From Raffaelea ambrosiae (lineage: Eukaryota; Ascomycota; Sordariomycetes; Ophiostomatales; Ophiostomataceae): 64,000 nt of DNA. This document shows positions 33,320-44,640 of the stretch, one piece after another; position 1 is the first letter of the stretch; every line of letters starts with the position of its first letter. A program made the position numbers and the translations under genes. The DNA is taken from contig PCDI01000001.1 of NCBI GenBank assembly GCA_002778195.1, positions 6,025,338 to 6,089,337 of the forward strand, read 5' to 3'. Below the pieces are notes generated by a model. The model worked only from the letters and a program-made list of their open reading frames with translations, made no database searches and was not told the DNA's origin.

Positions 33320-35642
33320 TTAGGCCTTGCCGGCCGCTCTGACAGCTTTCATCCAACGGTCTTCTTCGCCGAGTTGAGCGACTACTTTCTGTTTCTTCGA
33401 GCCATCGTTGCCGCAGCTGACAATACCATGCACCTCTTCTAGGTTCTTAGCACCCAGTAGTGTCATCTCCCGCTCCGTGAGGAAGGCGATGGCCGCGTGT
33501 ACCAGGATAGCATCACCTTCGAAGACATAGACATCCCACAGGCGAGCTGCCTGGTCCAAAGCGAGGTGGCTGGTAAAGAGAGACGTGAAAAGAGAGTTGA
33601 GGTAGTAGTCCGGATCGTGATCCGGGAAGCTGGTGATGTGGTAGTACAATGCGGGCGCCTTTTGCGACAAGGTCTGGAGGAGGAGGTTGTATGCGGAAGC
33701 TTTTGCGCCCAGATCGGAGGCGTAGTAGCTGAGCGGTAGAGGCCGGTTCAGGAGATTAGCCAGCGCCACAAAGGCGGAAGCGGGGCCAGGGAGGTTCAGG
33801 AGGAGCAATGCTGCGATGGTCTGTTTATACGGATCGGTTAGCTTGATGAATGTCATCTGTGGTATGCTCGTAGGAAAGACATAATGGAGTTAATGAATCA
33901 AGGAGAAAACTCACGTTGCAGCCAGTGACGTATCCGATATCGCTGCGGTACATGCAGTATGCCATCAAAACATCCATTAGGCCTTGGTGCAGGGGAGCGC
34001 CAGCCTGAAAAATCTTCAGGTCTTTCCAGGTGTGCTCCTCCACATCTTTGCGGATTGCGGTGAAATTGGAGACTTGTACGATGTCTTCCGTGGATCCGGT
34101 CTGCGCCTTCACGCGAGCTTCTGTCTGCTGGGCCCTTTCGAGGGCAGCATGGAAAGAAGCTTCAGTGAGACCCAATTCGTTGCCGATGGCTCTTGCCCAG
34201 ACGGCACCGCGGCTTCTGGGTGCAATTCCGCGCCACCAGAGATCCCGCGTTCTTCGCTCTCGAACGGCGTCGGTCCAACGTGGCAGGATGTCGTGTTCCC
34301 AGATCTGCATAGTGGTCGAGACTGCAGTATCGCGGTTTTCGGAGCGGGCGCGCTTTTCGATTTCCCGACGGCGCTCAGCCTCAGCACTGTGAGCCATCAT
34401 CTTCCTGTACTCCTTCAGGTGTCGCTTCTCCTCAGCAGGGTCCTTGGGTGGTAGCCATGAAGGCCGCGTGCGCGACAGAACGGCCTCTTTCTCCTTGGAG
34501 ACCGGAAGAGGGTCGATCATGATGTTCGTACGGCGAAGTGGAGGCAGTTCGGGGAGAGCAGACTTGTGACGGGGCTTATTGTCCATGGGATCGGTGACGA
34601 CACGTCTTGCAGGCATGGATCCCGTGCTCGACCGCTGTAGCCGGTGTTGGACTTCGTCCGCGTGTTCCTCCAACTTGGCAGTCAAATCCTTGGCTTCCGA
34701 ATTCAGGTCAGACAAGGCAGCTGTCCAGCTCTTCGCACGCAGCTTGACAGGGCTGCTGGGCACCTCCGTGGGCGACTTCAAACCATCCGACTTCCATGTG
34801 GGCGAGCGAAGCGAGCCCTGGGCCGCAGCCACGGGAGGTGTGCCGTTCCCAACGCTGCGAGGCTTTTCCTTTGGCGTCCGGTCCGGTGAGTTTGCCTTGG
34901 AGCTCGCGGGACTAATTGGTTGCGAGCGCTCGGACACGGGTCTCGGCGAGATGGGCACATTGTCCAGGATGAGACCGTCAGGGATGTCGTCGCCCTCGTC
35001 TTCGTCGCACTCCAACTCGAGCTGCATGGCAGACTTCCGGCTGGAGGTGGATTGCCAGCTGCCTCGTCTTGGCAAAACTACTGGCATAGCTGGGCTCTTC
35101 ATGCTAAGGGGGAAGTTGGGGCTCGGACTGGTGGGACTAGGAGTGCGCGGACGGAAAGACAGCGAGGTTGACCGGCTTGGGAAGGGACTTGTTTGCTTCG
35201 ACTTCATGTGGTAGGGCTCCGGAACCAGAGCACTGGTGCTAGTGCTTCGAACATTGGCATTACGGACTTGTGTCTGCAGGCTGGGAAAGGCAGGGCGGGT
35301 CTTGGCGAGAACGTCTCGTGAACGCGTCCGGGCAAGTTCTCTTGTTGGCGCGCGTGGTGTATTATTGTAGTGGAGTGTGGTGGTACGGATGTCGGTAGGA
35401 TAAGGTGGCGAGAAGCGCTTGGGGTACGACTTGACCTCGGTGTCGCGGTCGTGGGGAGGGAGGGTATCGTCATCCAGGCCAATGTCCTCGAAGTGGTTGA
35501 CATCGGAAAGGACGCTGTTGTCGTCGGAGCTGATGGAGTGGAATGATGACGACTTGGATGACTTGGAAGCAGTCAGGCCCGGCGGCGAGCCCGGACTGGG
35601 CATGGTGGTGTCAACAACGGCTTGCTCGTAGACCATCATCAT
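33320..35642 (-). CDS. TBC (Rab-GAP-like) domain protein with long disordered N-terminus
   Basis: Predicted regulator of Rab GTPases in membrane traffic. Exons on the minus strand: 35642-33915 and 33820-33320, with a 94-nt intron (gtgagt..acag, CTAAC branch site), chosen because it restores GCNTIAALLLLN; 742 residues. Residues 1 to about 430 are Ser/Pro-rich and disordered. The TBC domain fills about 430-740: RDLWWRGIAPRSRGAVWARAIGNELG, then the finger motif, IFQAGAPLHQGLMDVLMAYCMYRSDIGYVTG, and WDVYVFEGDAILVHAAIAFL. The Arg-finger motif IxxDxxR reads IRKDVEE and the Gln-finger YxQ reads YVT, so both catalytic residues are missing. The start is the first of three consecutive ATGs; the frame is open further upstream but without a convincing start. 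Confidence 0.86.
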
Positions 35643-37096
35643 AATTGCATTGCTGCCGGAAAGGTCGGTCTGCCTGTCTGTCGAGGGACAACGGAGATTG
35701 GGGGCGACGTCTTTGGTATTTGGGGGTGTCCGGCGGCGGTCACTCGAATGCGTGTCGAGGCGATAGGTGATCTGGGGTATCCGGTTACAGGTCGAAACAG
35801 AGAGAGAAGGCCGAAATAATACACCACTGAACAGGTGTATCGATGCGTAGCTGAGGGGTAGTTGAGAAATCAGGAAGCAACACAGGAAGCCGTGCTCCGT
35901 GTTTGATGATGCAAATGCAGGAAGGTGTCGCAGAACCCGGTCGTACCGTATCGTTAAGGTCGCATAGGGCTGCCTCTGTACGCAGAATTGACGGGATGGC
36001 AGGGGATACCACACGCGGACGGAGGTGGCTGAGAGCCTGAGACAGAGAATGCTGGAAAGGAAATCCCAAGAATCCAGTCAGAAACCCTGGATCCAAGGTT
36101 GTCTGGGGGGGGGGGGGGGACGGGCAGCCACGAGATCGATGGGCCAGCCCCTGGTGGGAGGGGAAAGTGTCTCACGATGGCTAGAAGATCCGGGATGCAA
36201 AGACCAAAAATAGGGCAAACAATAAAGAGTGGAAGAATATAAAGTTGTCGATCCAAAACAACAAAGCAAACACAACAAAAAATAGCAGCGCAGCCTCCCA
36301 AGAATAAAACCGTTAGGAGAATAAAAATAATGGTGTATTTACTGTGGTGAGAGAATGGGGAAGGGAAAGTAAACAATGAATGCCAGGAAACACGTTAGAA
36401 GCCGCGGGGAAGACAAAAAAGTGTATAATAGGGGGGGGAATGAATGGAAGTGTCCCGAAGAACGAAGGCCAAAAGGACGGACGAAGAAAACGGAGTTGGC
36501 GAGAATCGTAAGAAAAAGGAGGTTGGCGGGTGCGTGATCAGATAGGGTGTCGACCGTCGTCAGAGACAGAAGAGAACGAAAAAAGGGGGAAACAAGAGAC
36601 AAATGAAATAGCGAATGTCTGGTAATAGGAGGTTGGTAAAAAAGCGAAGGAAGATGGGCTGGTAGATTTAAGAAAAGAAACGAGCGATACTGGGCGTGTG
36701 ATGGCGACAAGGATGAGGAGAGGAAGGGGAGGAGAAGGATATTGGAGAGCGAAGCAGATTCAAGGAGGAAAATGGACTTAACCTTTTTCGACTTGACCCT
36801 GCCAGAAATAAAACTGGAGGGCGCCGAAAAGAAAAGGTCGTCCAGGCCAAAGAAGAACCGATGTGATGCTAGACGAAAGAGAGAAAGGGGTGCCACCTTA
36901 TTTTTTCTGGCGCGTTTCCAAATCTACTGTGTCTAACCACATTTGGGAAGGGTACTTTGCTCTGGGCGGTGCTGACAGCGGCGTGGCAGGTACCTGGTTT
37001 CAGGTGGGAAGCGCCGCAAGGTTCACGGCACCTCCGTTCAATTTGCAGTCCTCTGGCCACTTGGGCGTGGTCCAGTCTTGTCAGCTCTCTGGCCGT
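35643..37096. other. TBC gene 5' flank
   Basis: No gene recognised. It has a G13 run at about 36106-36118 and purine-rich tracts at 36300-36760 (pyrimidine-rich on the TBC strand, consistent with a long leader). Confidence 0.45.
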
Positions 37097-37343
37097 GGCT
37101 CTCTGGCTCTCTGGCTCTGGCTCTCTGGCTCTCTGGCTCTCTGGCTCTCTGGCTCTCTGGCTCTCTGGCTCTCTGGCTCTCTGGCTCTCTGGCTCTCTGG
37201 CTCTCTGGCNNNNNNNNNNNNNNNNNNNNNNNNNNNNNNNNNNNNNNNNCTCTGGCTCTCTGGCTCTCTGGCTCTCTGGCTCTCTGGCTCTCTGGCTCTC
37301 TGGCTCTCTGGCTCTCTGGCTCTCTGGCTCTCTGGCTCTCTGG
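37097..37343. repeat. 8-bp tandem array (CTCTGGCT)n containing a 40-N assembly gap
   Basis: Near-perfect head-to-tail copies flank both sides of the gap at 37210-37249. One 6-bp unit (ctggct near 37117) and a terminal ggccct variant are the only departures seen. The true copy number is unknown because the array collapsed or was padded in assembly. No stop codon occurs in any plus-strand frame. Confidence 0.97.
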
Positions 37344-38998
37344 CCCTCTGGTGTTTCTACTATGTACTCGTAGCTCGGTTCTGGGTCATCTCGTATCGTT
37401 TACTTTCCATTGTTTACGTTTGCCCACTTGTAGCAGTCTTGCAATAGTTTGGGCTGCGAGCACAAAGAAATGACCGCCCCGTGGCCACAGCGACCGAGAC
37501 AAGTGTCGCACCTTCCTCCGTTAGACACTACTCGTACTATGTAAGCCAGCGCACACGACGACAACAGGTGCAGAAAGAGGCCAGGGTCAGTGGGAAAGTT
37601 TCCTTTTGCGGCTGCCATGAGTTAAACCCGACCTTCTGTATTTTGGCCAGGGGTGGTTGGTTGGTTTTGGGCACTGTGCGTGACCAATGGCTCAGCCCCG
37701 AAAACAAGATGGCTCACTCGCCCATACAGCACAGTACAAAGTAGTAGTCCTAAATCCTTATCATGGTGGGTGGTGTTCGTCTACTCATAGAAAGATACAC
37801 AGTATCTTACCTCTGTCGCATTGCATGGGATTTCGAGATTCGCGGTGGAGGATTTGATGTGCTCGTCGTTAGCGCCTGGGTTGCTCCTTCTCCGTGTCTC
37901 CCCTGTTAACATAGTAGACTACTACTACGTATATGTACTCGTGGCCTCTTATTAATGTAAGATACATACGAGTACATAGTACATGTATTAATACACCACC
38001 TCCGCTGTTTCCACTGTAGTTATCTGCCTTTTTGGTGCATTATTTGTACTCGTAGATTTATTTCGCGCATTTGCCACAGCCACCACCCACCCACGCCCAC
38101 CCCTTCAGACTCAGGTCACCTTCACCTTGCATGATCTTCGGATGATCCGCTTTTTTTATTTATTTATTACAGCGACAGTTGTGAAAGCCGCTGCAGAAAC
38201 CCCACTGGCTGCTGGCCACAGATTTCCTGCACTCAAGCTGCGGTCTTGCAGCTGTCACTGCACACCACGTTTCTTTAGCGCCCTGCTGTGCTGTCCGTCT
38301 GGTCGTTTCTGGCCCGTTGGGTAGGCCAAGGACCAATCCAGCCAAGGTTCACTTGTGTTGTCACCCAATCAGCCGCTACGTTGCGACCTGACTTTTCTCG
38401 CCCCGACTCCGCTGATGGGGACTGCTGGAAACTCCAAGCCCGATCCTGTCGATGCTTTACGAGAACTCGTACGTTTTGATAGTAACTACGTTGGTCGTAC
38501 TTGTCACTACGCAGACCTTGCGGCCCCCAGCACAGACTTCGAGGGAGACTGCCTCCCTGTTGTGAGATGCAAGACACTGGCCGTCACACTGGCCGTCACA
38601 CTGGCCTTCGCTACGACCATCCATGCCCTCTTTCGGGCTGACCTGGCGGTGACCGAACTGCAGGGCACCCCGACTCAAGCCCACTGTTCATACCAGCTTG
38701 TGGGTAATTCCAGAAGTTGGCTCATTTCCATATAATTACGTCTGCTTAGCTCCGTAAAAGCTGCAACCCTGGGTGCCGCATCTCTTAAGTCACGTGACTA
38801 AGGGGTGCACAAAGCATAATTTCTCTGGCCATCCGAACATCCCTTATCTGTTGCATGTATCCTACGACTATGTGTCTTATTATACATGTACGGTGTAAAC
38901 AACAACAACAACAACACCCCCCCCTCCCCCCCCCGCGGCCCCTCTTGGCCTCCACAACCATGCGTGCCTGTATCTCCCTTCCCAATCTCTTCTTTGTT
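37344..38998. other. Intergenic rich in TACGAGTA/TACTCGTA motifs
   Basis: About 1.65 kb without a gene. Motif copies at 37365, 37529, 37967 and 38047, with near-matches at 37936 and 38463. A 12-bp repeat (ctggccgtcaca) occurs two and a half times at 38578-38606, and an (aac)n tract lies at about 38898-38916. Confidence 0.5.
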
Positions 38999-40555
38999 CT
39001 ACGCACCCTCGCCTCCTTTTTGTTCGTTAGTCGTCTCCCAGAACAACTCAAAGACCTCGTCCACCTCGTCTCTGGAAAAGCTACCTCGGTACAGGTATGT
39101 CTGCCGAAATACACCGTTGTCTCGACCCGACGCTACAAGCCGGTAGCTCTTCTTCTCGTCCGTGCTCAGCGCTGTCCGCAGCGGACCCAAGCTGAAATCG
39201 AACTCGCGACCCGCGTGCGACCACGTCTGCTCCATCTGGCCCAGGTCGATCTGGCCGCCGCCGAGGCCGCCATGACGCGGGTACTGCGTGATCGAGAAGC
39301 CATTGGCCAACAGCGTGTCTCGGCTAAACTGCCAGCGCTGTAAGAAACAATCGCCGCACACACGCGTGATGGCAGCCATCTGCGGGAGCGGCTCTTTGTA
39401 CCAGCTGCGCCAGTGGTGCACCGACAAGGGCAGCACACCAGACTCGTAGAAGCCACTGATGTCGCCATAGAGATCGTGCTGGTACAGGCCCGGCAGGAGT
39501 GTCAGCTTGGTGGCCGTGTGCCGGTAGATACAGTCGCGTAGGATGGCATCGCCTGTGGGTAACGTCGCACTCGACAAACAGTCGTTTAGGTGGGCCGGCA
39601 ACAACTGCTGCGCCAGTGGCAAGCTCAGGAACACGCCAGCGCCGCCGTAGGCCATGTAGCCCCAGTTGGCCACAGAGTCGAAGTCCTCCGACAGGGCACC
39701 CAGCCAGGTAGCGCGCGTGTGGTCGTGCTGCTGCAGCGCCTGATCGAGCTTGTAGAGCGAGGGCAGGAAAGTGTCATCGTCGACAATGGCCAACCACCGC
39801 GTCTTCGATGTAGCCGCCTCTAGCAGGGACTCAATGACGGCAAAGTGATTCTGTGCAATAGAGAGTGTGTAGTTTCGGGGTGTGAACGCACGGAGGTTGA
39901 TACCATGGGCCCGGTATTCGGCTTCTAGGTCTCGCAGGTTGTGTAACGGACGCTGTTCTTTGCTCCCTGGCGGCTCGGTGTCGTATACAAGGGCGACGAC
40001 TAGAGCCCCCGAGCCGCCCAGCCAGTGTGCAAATCCGTCCAAAGACCGGTAGAGGCGGTCATATGTAGACGACAGGCCAAACAGTAAGTGGCCGTATGTC
40101 TTGTCTGGATAGGGCGGAGCCACTGACAGGACAAGTGGCTCGCACTCTGGTAGGGGCTGGTGATCGCAGGATGTGAAGTTCACCGTGATTTGTCGAGATA
40201 TGAGAGGCTTAGACAGTCTGTGCACCTGGCGATGATTCTGAATGTTTATTTCCTTGTCAAATCTCATCTTGACGCATCGCCGGCTGTAGCGAATGCTGTC
40301 TGTCAGATCGAAGGAGCCGTTTCGAATGTAGCCAAGTCTGGGTGTACAGGCATTCACATCAGTGGGTGGCCCATTGAGGTGACTAGGAGGGATCTTTTCG
40401 ACGGAAAGAGTCTCCGACAAAGACTTGGTGGTCGCCTCCGTGCGGCCTCCTATATTGCACGAGTAAAAGGTGAACAGTGTAAGGAAACAAACATTGGTAA
40501 ATAAAATTAGGACCAGCAACGGTCGCCCTCGCTGGAAACGTCGAGATATGACCAT
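38999..40555 (-). CDS. GT31-like (fringe/DUF604-type) glycosyltransferase
   Basis: Single-exon, 518-residue type II Golgi enzyme; donor and acceptor unknown. A basic N-terminus (MVISRRFQRGR) and one hydrophobic segment at about residues 12-30 form the anchor. The catalytic domain shows the metal-binding triad as AIVDDDTFLPS, preceded by TSKTRWLA. It is followed by GGAGVFLSLPLA, the acidic GDAILRDCIY that supplies the catalytic region in fringe-type enzymes, and HHWRSWYKEP. The pattern matches the fungal GT31 group rather than GT90 or GT32. The C-terminal region is long and carries conserved Trp/Tyr residues. No intron is needed. It lies between the two DUF1996 genes on the same strand; co-function in the secretory pathway is only a layout-based inference. 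Confidence 0.87.
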   Translation of the reverse strand: MVISRRFQRGRPLLVLILFTNVCFLTLFTFYSCNIGGRTEATTKSLSETLSVEKIPPSHLNGPPTDVNACTPRLGYIRNGSFDLTDSIRYSRRCVKMRFDKEINIQNHRQVHRLSKPLISRQITVNFTSCDHQPLPECEPLVLSVAPPYPDKTYGHLLFGLSSTYDRLYRSLDGFAHWLGGSGALVVALVYDTEPPGSKEQRPLHNLRDLEAEYRAHGINLRAFTPRNYTLSIAQNHFAVIESLLEAATSKTRWLAIVDDDTFLPSLYKLDQALQQHDHTRATWLGALSEDFDSVANWGYMAYGGAGVFLSLPLAQQLLPAHLNDCLSSATLPTGDAILRDCIYRHTATKLTLLPGLYQHDLYGDISGFYESGVLPLSVHHWRSWYKEPLPQMAAITRVCGDCFLQRWQFSRDTLLANGFSITQYPRHGGLGGGQIDLGQMEQTWSHAGREFDFSLGPLRTALSTDEKKSYRLVASGRDNGVFRQTYLYRGSFSRDEVDEVFELFWETTNEQKGGEGA

Positions 40556-41297
40556 TCCGGTTGCATTGCTTTAGTCTGGAAGCCATGGAAACGCTGGTAC
40601 CTAGCGTATTTGCCCTCTTCAAACTGGAAGAGAGCAGTTCTTTATGTACAGGAAGAAAAGATGTCAAACATGAAACTCCCCAAAATACAAAAGGCAAATA
40701 ATAACCACGAAAGAGAATAATAGGATCGGATGTCGTGCCAAGCCAAGCACGGGGGCCCAAAGCGGAACAATTATGCGGGAAAGCTGGGGTAAAGAGGCTG
40801 TTTCGTGTCCTGCGGCCTTCGTGTCCGAACTCTACGTCTCTTTAAAATTCTTTGTGCTTATTTTCGTAACAATTTCTCCGTGCAAAATTGCATCCACTGT
40901 TTGTTCAAAATACCCTTGTCTTCCCTATATTTCTTTATCTCTTTTCAAGAAGGAAGCTGCTGCAGAGGTTGACTCGGACCGACACTGTACGAGTAATAGT
41001 TGAAGTCCTTTTAGCCTTGTTGTGGCCGCCGAGGCTACATAAAGCGACAAGACTCTGGGTGTTACGTACAAGACCGATATTGCTCTTGGCCATCGATTGT
41101 TGTGATATGTACGAGTACTCTTGTAGCTACCTCACCAGTGTTGTTTTGTTGGTTCGTTGTCGTTCTCACAGGACTCGTAGTAAATTTTAATATACTATGT
41201 AGATCTTCGATTATTTTGCCAAAGAACCTAGGAAAAGGGGGGCCAGAGAACCATTTAGCGCAACCGCTATCCGAAAGCAGGATCCTTCCGATTCTGA
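40556..41297. other. Intergenic: GT31 promoter and DUF1996-B 3' flank
   Basis: About 740 bp. Motif copies TACGAGTA at 40988 and TACGAGTAC at 41110. No gene seen. Confidence 0.5.
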
Positions 41298-42668
41298 CTA
41301 CTCCACCATAACATCACCTGGAAGTTTTTCCAACCCTGTTCACTGGGATTAGCAAATCCGAGTTTGTCCCTTGCATAGAATTCCGACTGAACTTACAAGC
41401 ATCGACATCATCCTTTGCTGTTTGCTCCTTGGTGCACTTCATGGCATCCTCAGAGGACTGTGATTCGAGGACACTGCAGTGGTCGTTGCCGCACCGGTTG
41501 TTCAGAGCTCGCTGGAGAGCATCTCCCTTCCTGAGATAAGTTAGCAAGTGTTCCAACTAGGGATGGATGAGGAATGGTAGGGGTGTCTGGAGACCATCCA
41601 AAAACGTAATCGCCGTGCTGCGAGTATCCGCGCCTGAAGAATCGTTAGAAAAGAAGTTCCAAAAAAAAAAAAAAAAAACCTAGGCATAGTTGTTTTTTTC
41701 TTCTATAAAAATATTCAAAAAAATGAGAACAGAAAGAGGACGACTTTCTGGAGTTGTCTTACGTATCACCGGTACTGTAAAGAAATGGCTGGGAACCATC
41801 TTCAGGCCACATAGATTTGTCGTTGAACGGCCGCGTATCCCACATCACCTCGTACATTAGCTGAGGCAGCCGGACCGGGTGACTTGATGGGCAGGCGCCT
41901 GTCGACTCGAATATGCCTGTTGCAGGATACGACACATGGCTCTTGTGGTCCGGACTGTCTGTGTTCACGCCGTCCCAGCAAGTCGGGAAGGTGATTGTTG
42001 TCCTAATACCTCCCTGGCAGAAGCCCTTCGGTAGTGACTGTGTATCAGAGCCCGTGCACGGCGCACCACCAAAGGGAACCTGCTCGACGGTACTGAAGCA
42101 GCGATGGCAGATTTGGCGTTGCTGTCCGCGTGGCGAGCGGAGCATGGCATCACCAACAAGCATGCGGAAACCCTGCTCATGGCTTGAAATTAAACTCGTG
42201 TTCCTTGCGCCAACAGTTTCTCGTTGAGAACCAAGCAAAATATATACAACAGCGTACCGGCTTAAAAGCAGTGACGTTTGTGTGTCCGTCGTACGGAGGA
42301 ATGTAGTAAACCGTGATACCACCATCGGCACGCAAACCTTGGTTGGCCATCTGCGGGACACGCTTGAGAGAGCCGTTACGTGCACGGAAGTACAGGTTGG
42401 CAGTCCAGTAGTTGGAAAAATCCTCGGAGAAGGTGCAGCTGGTGCATGTTGAATCACGGACCAAGTCGTGGGTGGCTGGATCCATGCTGGCATTGAATGA
42501 GTTCCCGCCCACCACCTGGTGCATGTGAGGGGACTCAAGAAGCCCCGGATTGACCAGGGGATCGAGACGCTCTATGACAAGCTTTGAGCACGAGAAGCGC
42601 ATCATCTGCTGTGCCACAGCATGTTGGACCAGAAATGTGGCAAGAGCCACCAGGGGAGTGAGCTGCAT
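41298..42668 (-). CDS. Secreted DUF1996-domain protein (copy B)
   Basis: Paralogue of the gene at 30517-31999. Exons on the minus strand: 42668-42258, 42172-41763, 41633-41595 (39 nt), 41530-41397 and 41335-41298; 343 residues. A signal peptide (MQLTPLVALATFLVQHAVA) precedes MRFSCSKLVIERLDPLVNPG. Family blocks are intact: MHQVVGGNSF, CTSCTFSEDFSNYWTA, FKPGFRMLVGD, FPTCWDGVNTDSPDHKSHVSYP, WPEDGSQPF, HGDYVFGWKGDALQRA and the C-terminal WLEKLPG. Introns after FKP, in FGW and near the C-terminus coincide with copy A. The one between STGD and RGYSQ is extra, and copy A's first intron is absent. A poly-A run at 41661-41678 lies inside the extra intron. Molecular role unknown. Confidence 0.88.
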
Positions 42669-44640
42669 CGCGAAAGAAACCTTGATGGCTACGATATCTC
42701 GATGTGCTTAGGTATGCACCAGCGGAATACCAGGCTCGAATGTAGACGATATACGAAATCCAAATTAAGGGCGAAAAACAAACGCAGAGAGAAAGACGAC
42801 GGACAGCAGACGCTTCAAATCTCAGTTCTGGCAGGATCAATAAATCCGGACAGAGCGGCCTCTGAATATGGCATTTTCAGCCGGGCAATACCAATGGTGC
42901 CGAGACGTCATGGCGAAGGGCGGCAATACTTACCGTTGATAAAATAGCAATTTGATATATTTGGTCAGGGGCAATAAAGAGTCGACAATAGTACAATGGC
43001 AGTGTGCATCGCGATGTTGGCCAATCGTCCCAAGGAGCAATACATGTTTCGTGGCTGAAATGGCCGGATGTTGCTGCCTCCCAACTGTGCCGGCTCTTTA
43101 ATCTACCCGGCAATTGTCAAGACGTTCTGCTGACGGGCTGCGACTATTCGAAACGACGGATAGGGGGAAAGAGAAAAATAGAGTGTGCCCTCATAGCGAG
43201 TACTACGGGGGGCACTTGACTTGACTACCGTCACTGGTTCATGCTAATGGATGGTCTGAGCTGGCTCTGTCTTCCCACACGAATGCGATGACGTTCGCTC
43301 CCGAAACACAAGAGCAGCAGATTCCCCATGGTCTGATACGTCCGTCTCGAGACTTCAGGAATAGATACTTGTCTGGGTAGCAAGGCAAAATGTGAAGCCA
43401 TAGGACAACACTGGTCGATAGAACAAAAGTACCACAAGTAAGACCGTCCAAAAAGGCCACGACAAGAGACATCGCAGATGCTTGTGTATACGATGGAACA
43501 GATGGGCCGACACGGTCTGTGCAAGACAAACAACCACGTGCATGCGAGCCAGTAGTAACTAGTTAGTGAAAAGCTGACGGTGGCGTGGTGGGCAAAGGGA
43601 CCTGGCTCGACCTGGCTATTTGTGTGTATCGTGTATTAGGTCAGCATTTTTGAGAAAAGAGGTTTGGAGATTAATACGCGTGGGCTCCCTGGCGGTGCTG
43701 CAAGAAGAAAGGGGCTAATAATACGGTGTACACATCCGTGCTTTCGTACTTGTTTCCTGCGGCTCAACCTGACTGACGACTTTGCTTTTTTTTGTGGGGA
43801 AAGGCGCAGTGGCGCTCCTTCGAAAAGCAAGCTGTCGAGGACGCCGGCGACCCACCCGCGCGGCATTCCTAGTCTGCTATGTGCATGTTCTAGTGCCGTC
43901 GTCCCCAAAACGTTTCGAACCGCGTCAGACGGCGACAGAGCTCGATCGCAAAGTGTTGACCGAGGCGAGACGGAACGGAACAAGTGAAGAGACAAAGCTG
44001 ATCGAACAAGACCAGACGCTATAAACAGAAAGGAAGAGAACCAGAAAAGGCTGGGCGGCACAAAAACACTGCCAGTTCAGCTGCACATCGAACGAGCATC
44101 ACGAAAAAAGCAGCTCAGACAAGACGATCTTTGTGCCAGAGTTGAGAGACGCTCTTTCTCGTGACGACGTTGCCATCCTTGTCAGGCTGCGACAAATTCA
44201 TTATCTACGCAGAGAATTGCGCACCCACTGGGACTGTCTACCAGCAGCACAGCTCGTAAGGCACCACGGCCTGCGACTCACCGACAGTTACCATCCCTTC
44301 TTCGCGACCACCCGAGAACCGGTCTCAAGCGAGCCTCGACCCCGCCCAACGACTTTTGACGGAACACATGCCGACACGGGGCCAGCGGGCAGCACACCGA
44401 GGATAAGGCGGAGAGCAGATACCCTGTTTCCACGGTGCCGCTGTCGAACAACGCTGGGCCACGCGATCTGAAGCCATCCGCAGCGCTCTGCCGACACTTT
44501 GACACAACTTCGCTCGAACTGAGGACGAGGCCGGCAGGCCGCCGCTGGCGGGATGCAGCAGGCCAGGGCGAAGGCAGAAGCGCAGGAACGGAAGGTCAAG
44601 GTAGGATATACAATATGGCAGAGTGTGCAGACGGGGTAGA
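42669..44640. other. Divergent intergenic region, DUF1996-B / Kin4-like kinase
   Basis: About 2 kb. A 62-codon minus-strand frame (43355-43543) with a hydrophobic stretch and several GC-rich plus-strand frames at 44130-44600 look like leader sequence rather than genes. A donor/acceptor pair near 44600-44630 could make a 5'-UTR intron before the kinase ATG. Confidence 0.45.

Noticed and set aside
36863..37473. Three overlapping plus-strand ORFs of 131-194 codons through the octanucleotide array
   Set aside because: They exist only because the 8-bp unit lacks stops in every plus-strand frame. They span a 40-N gap and have no plausible start context or splice signals.
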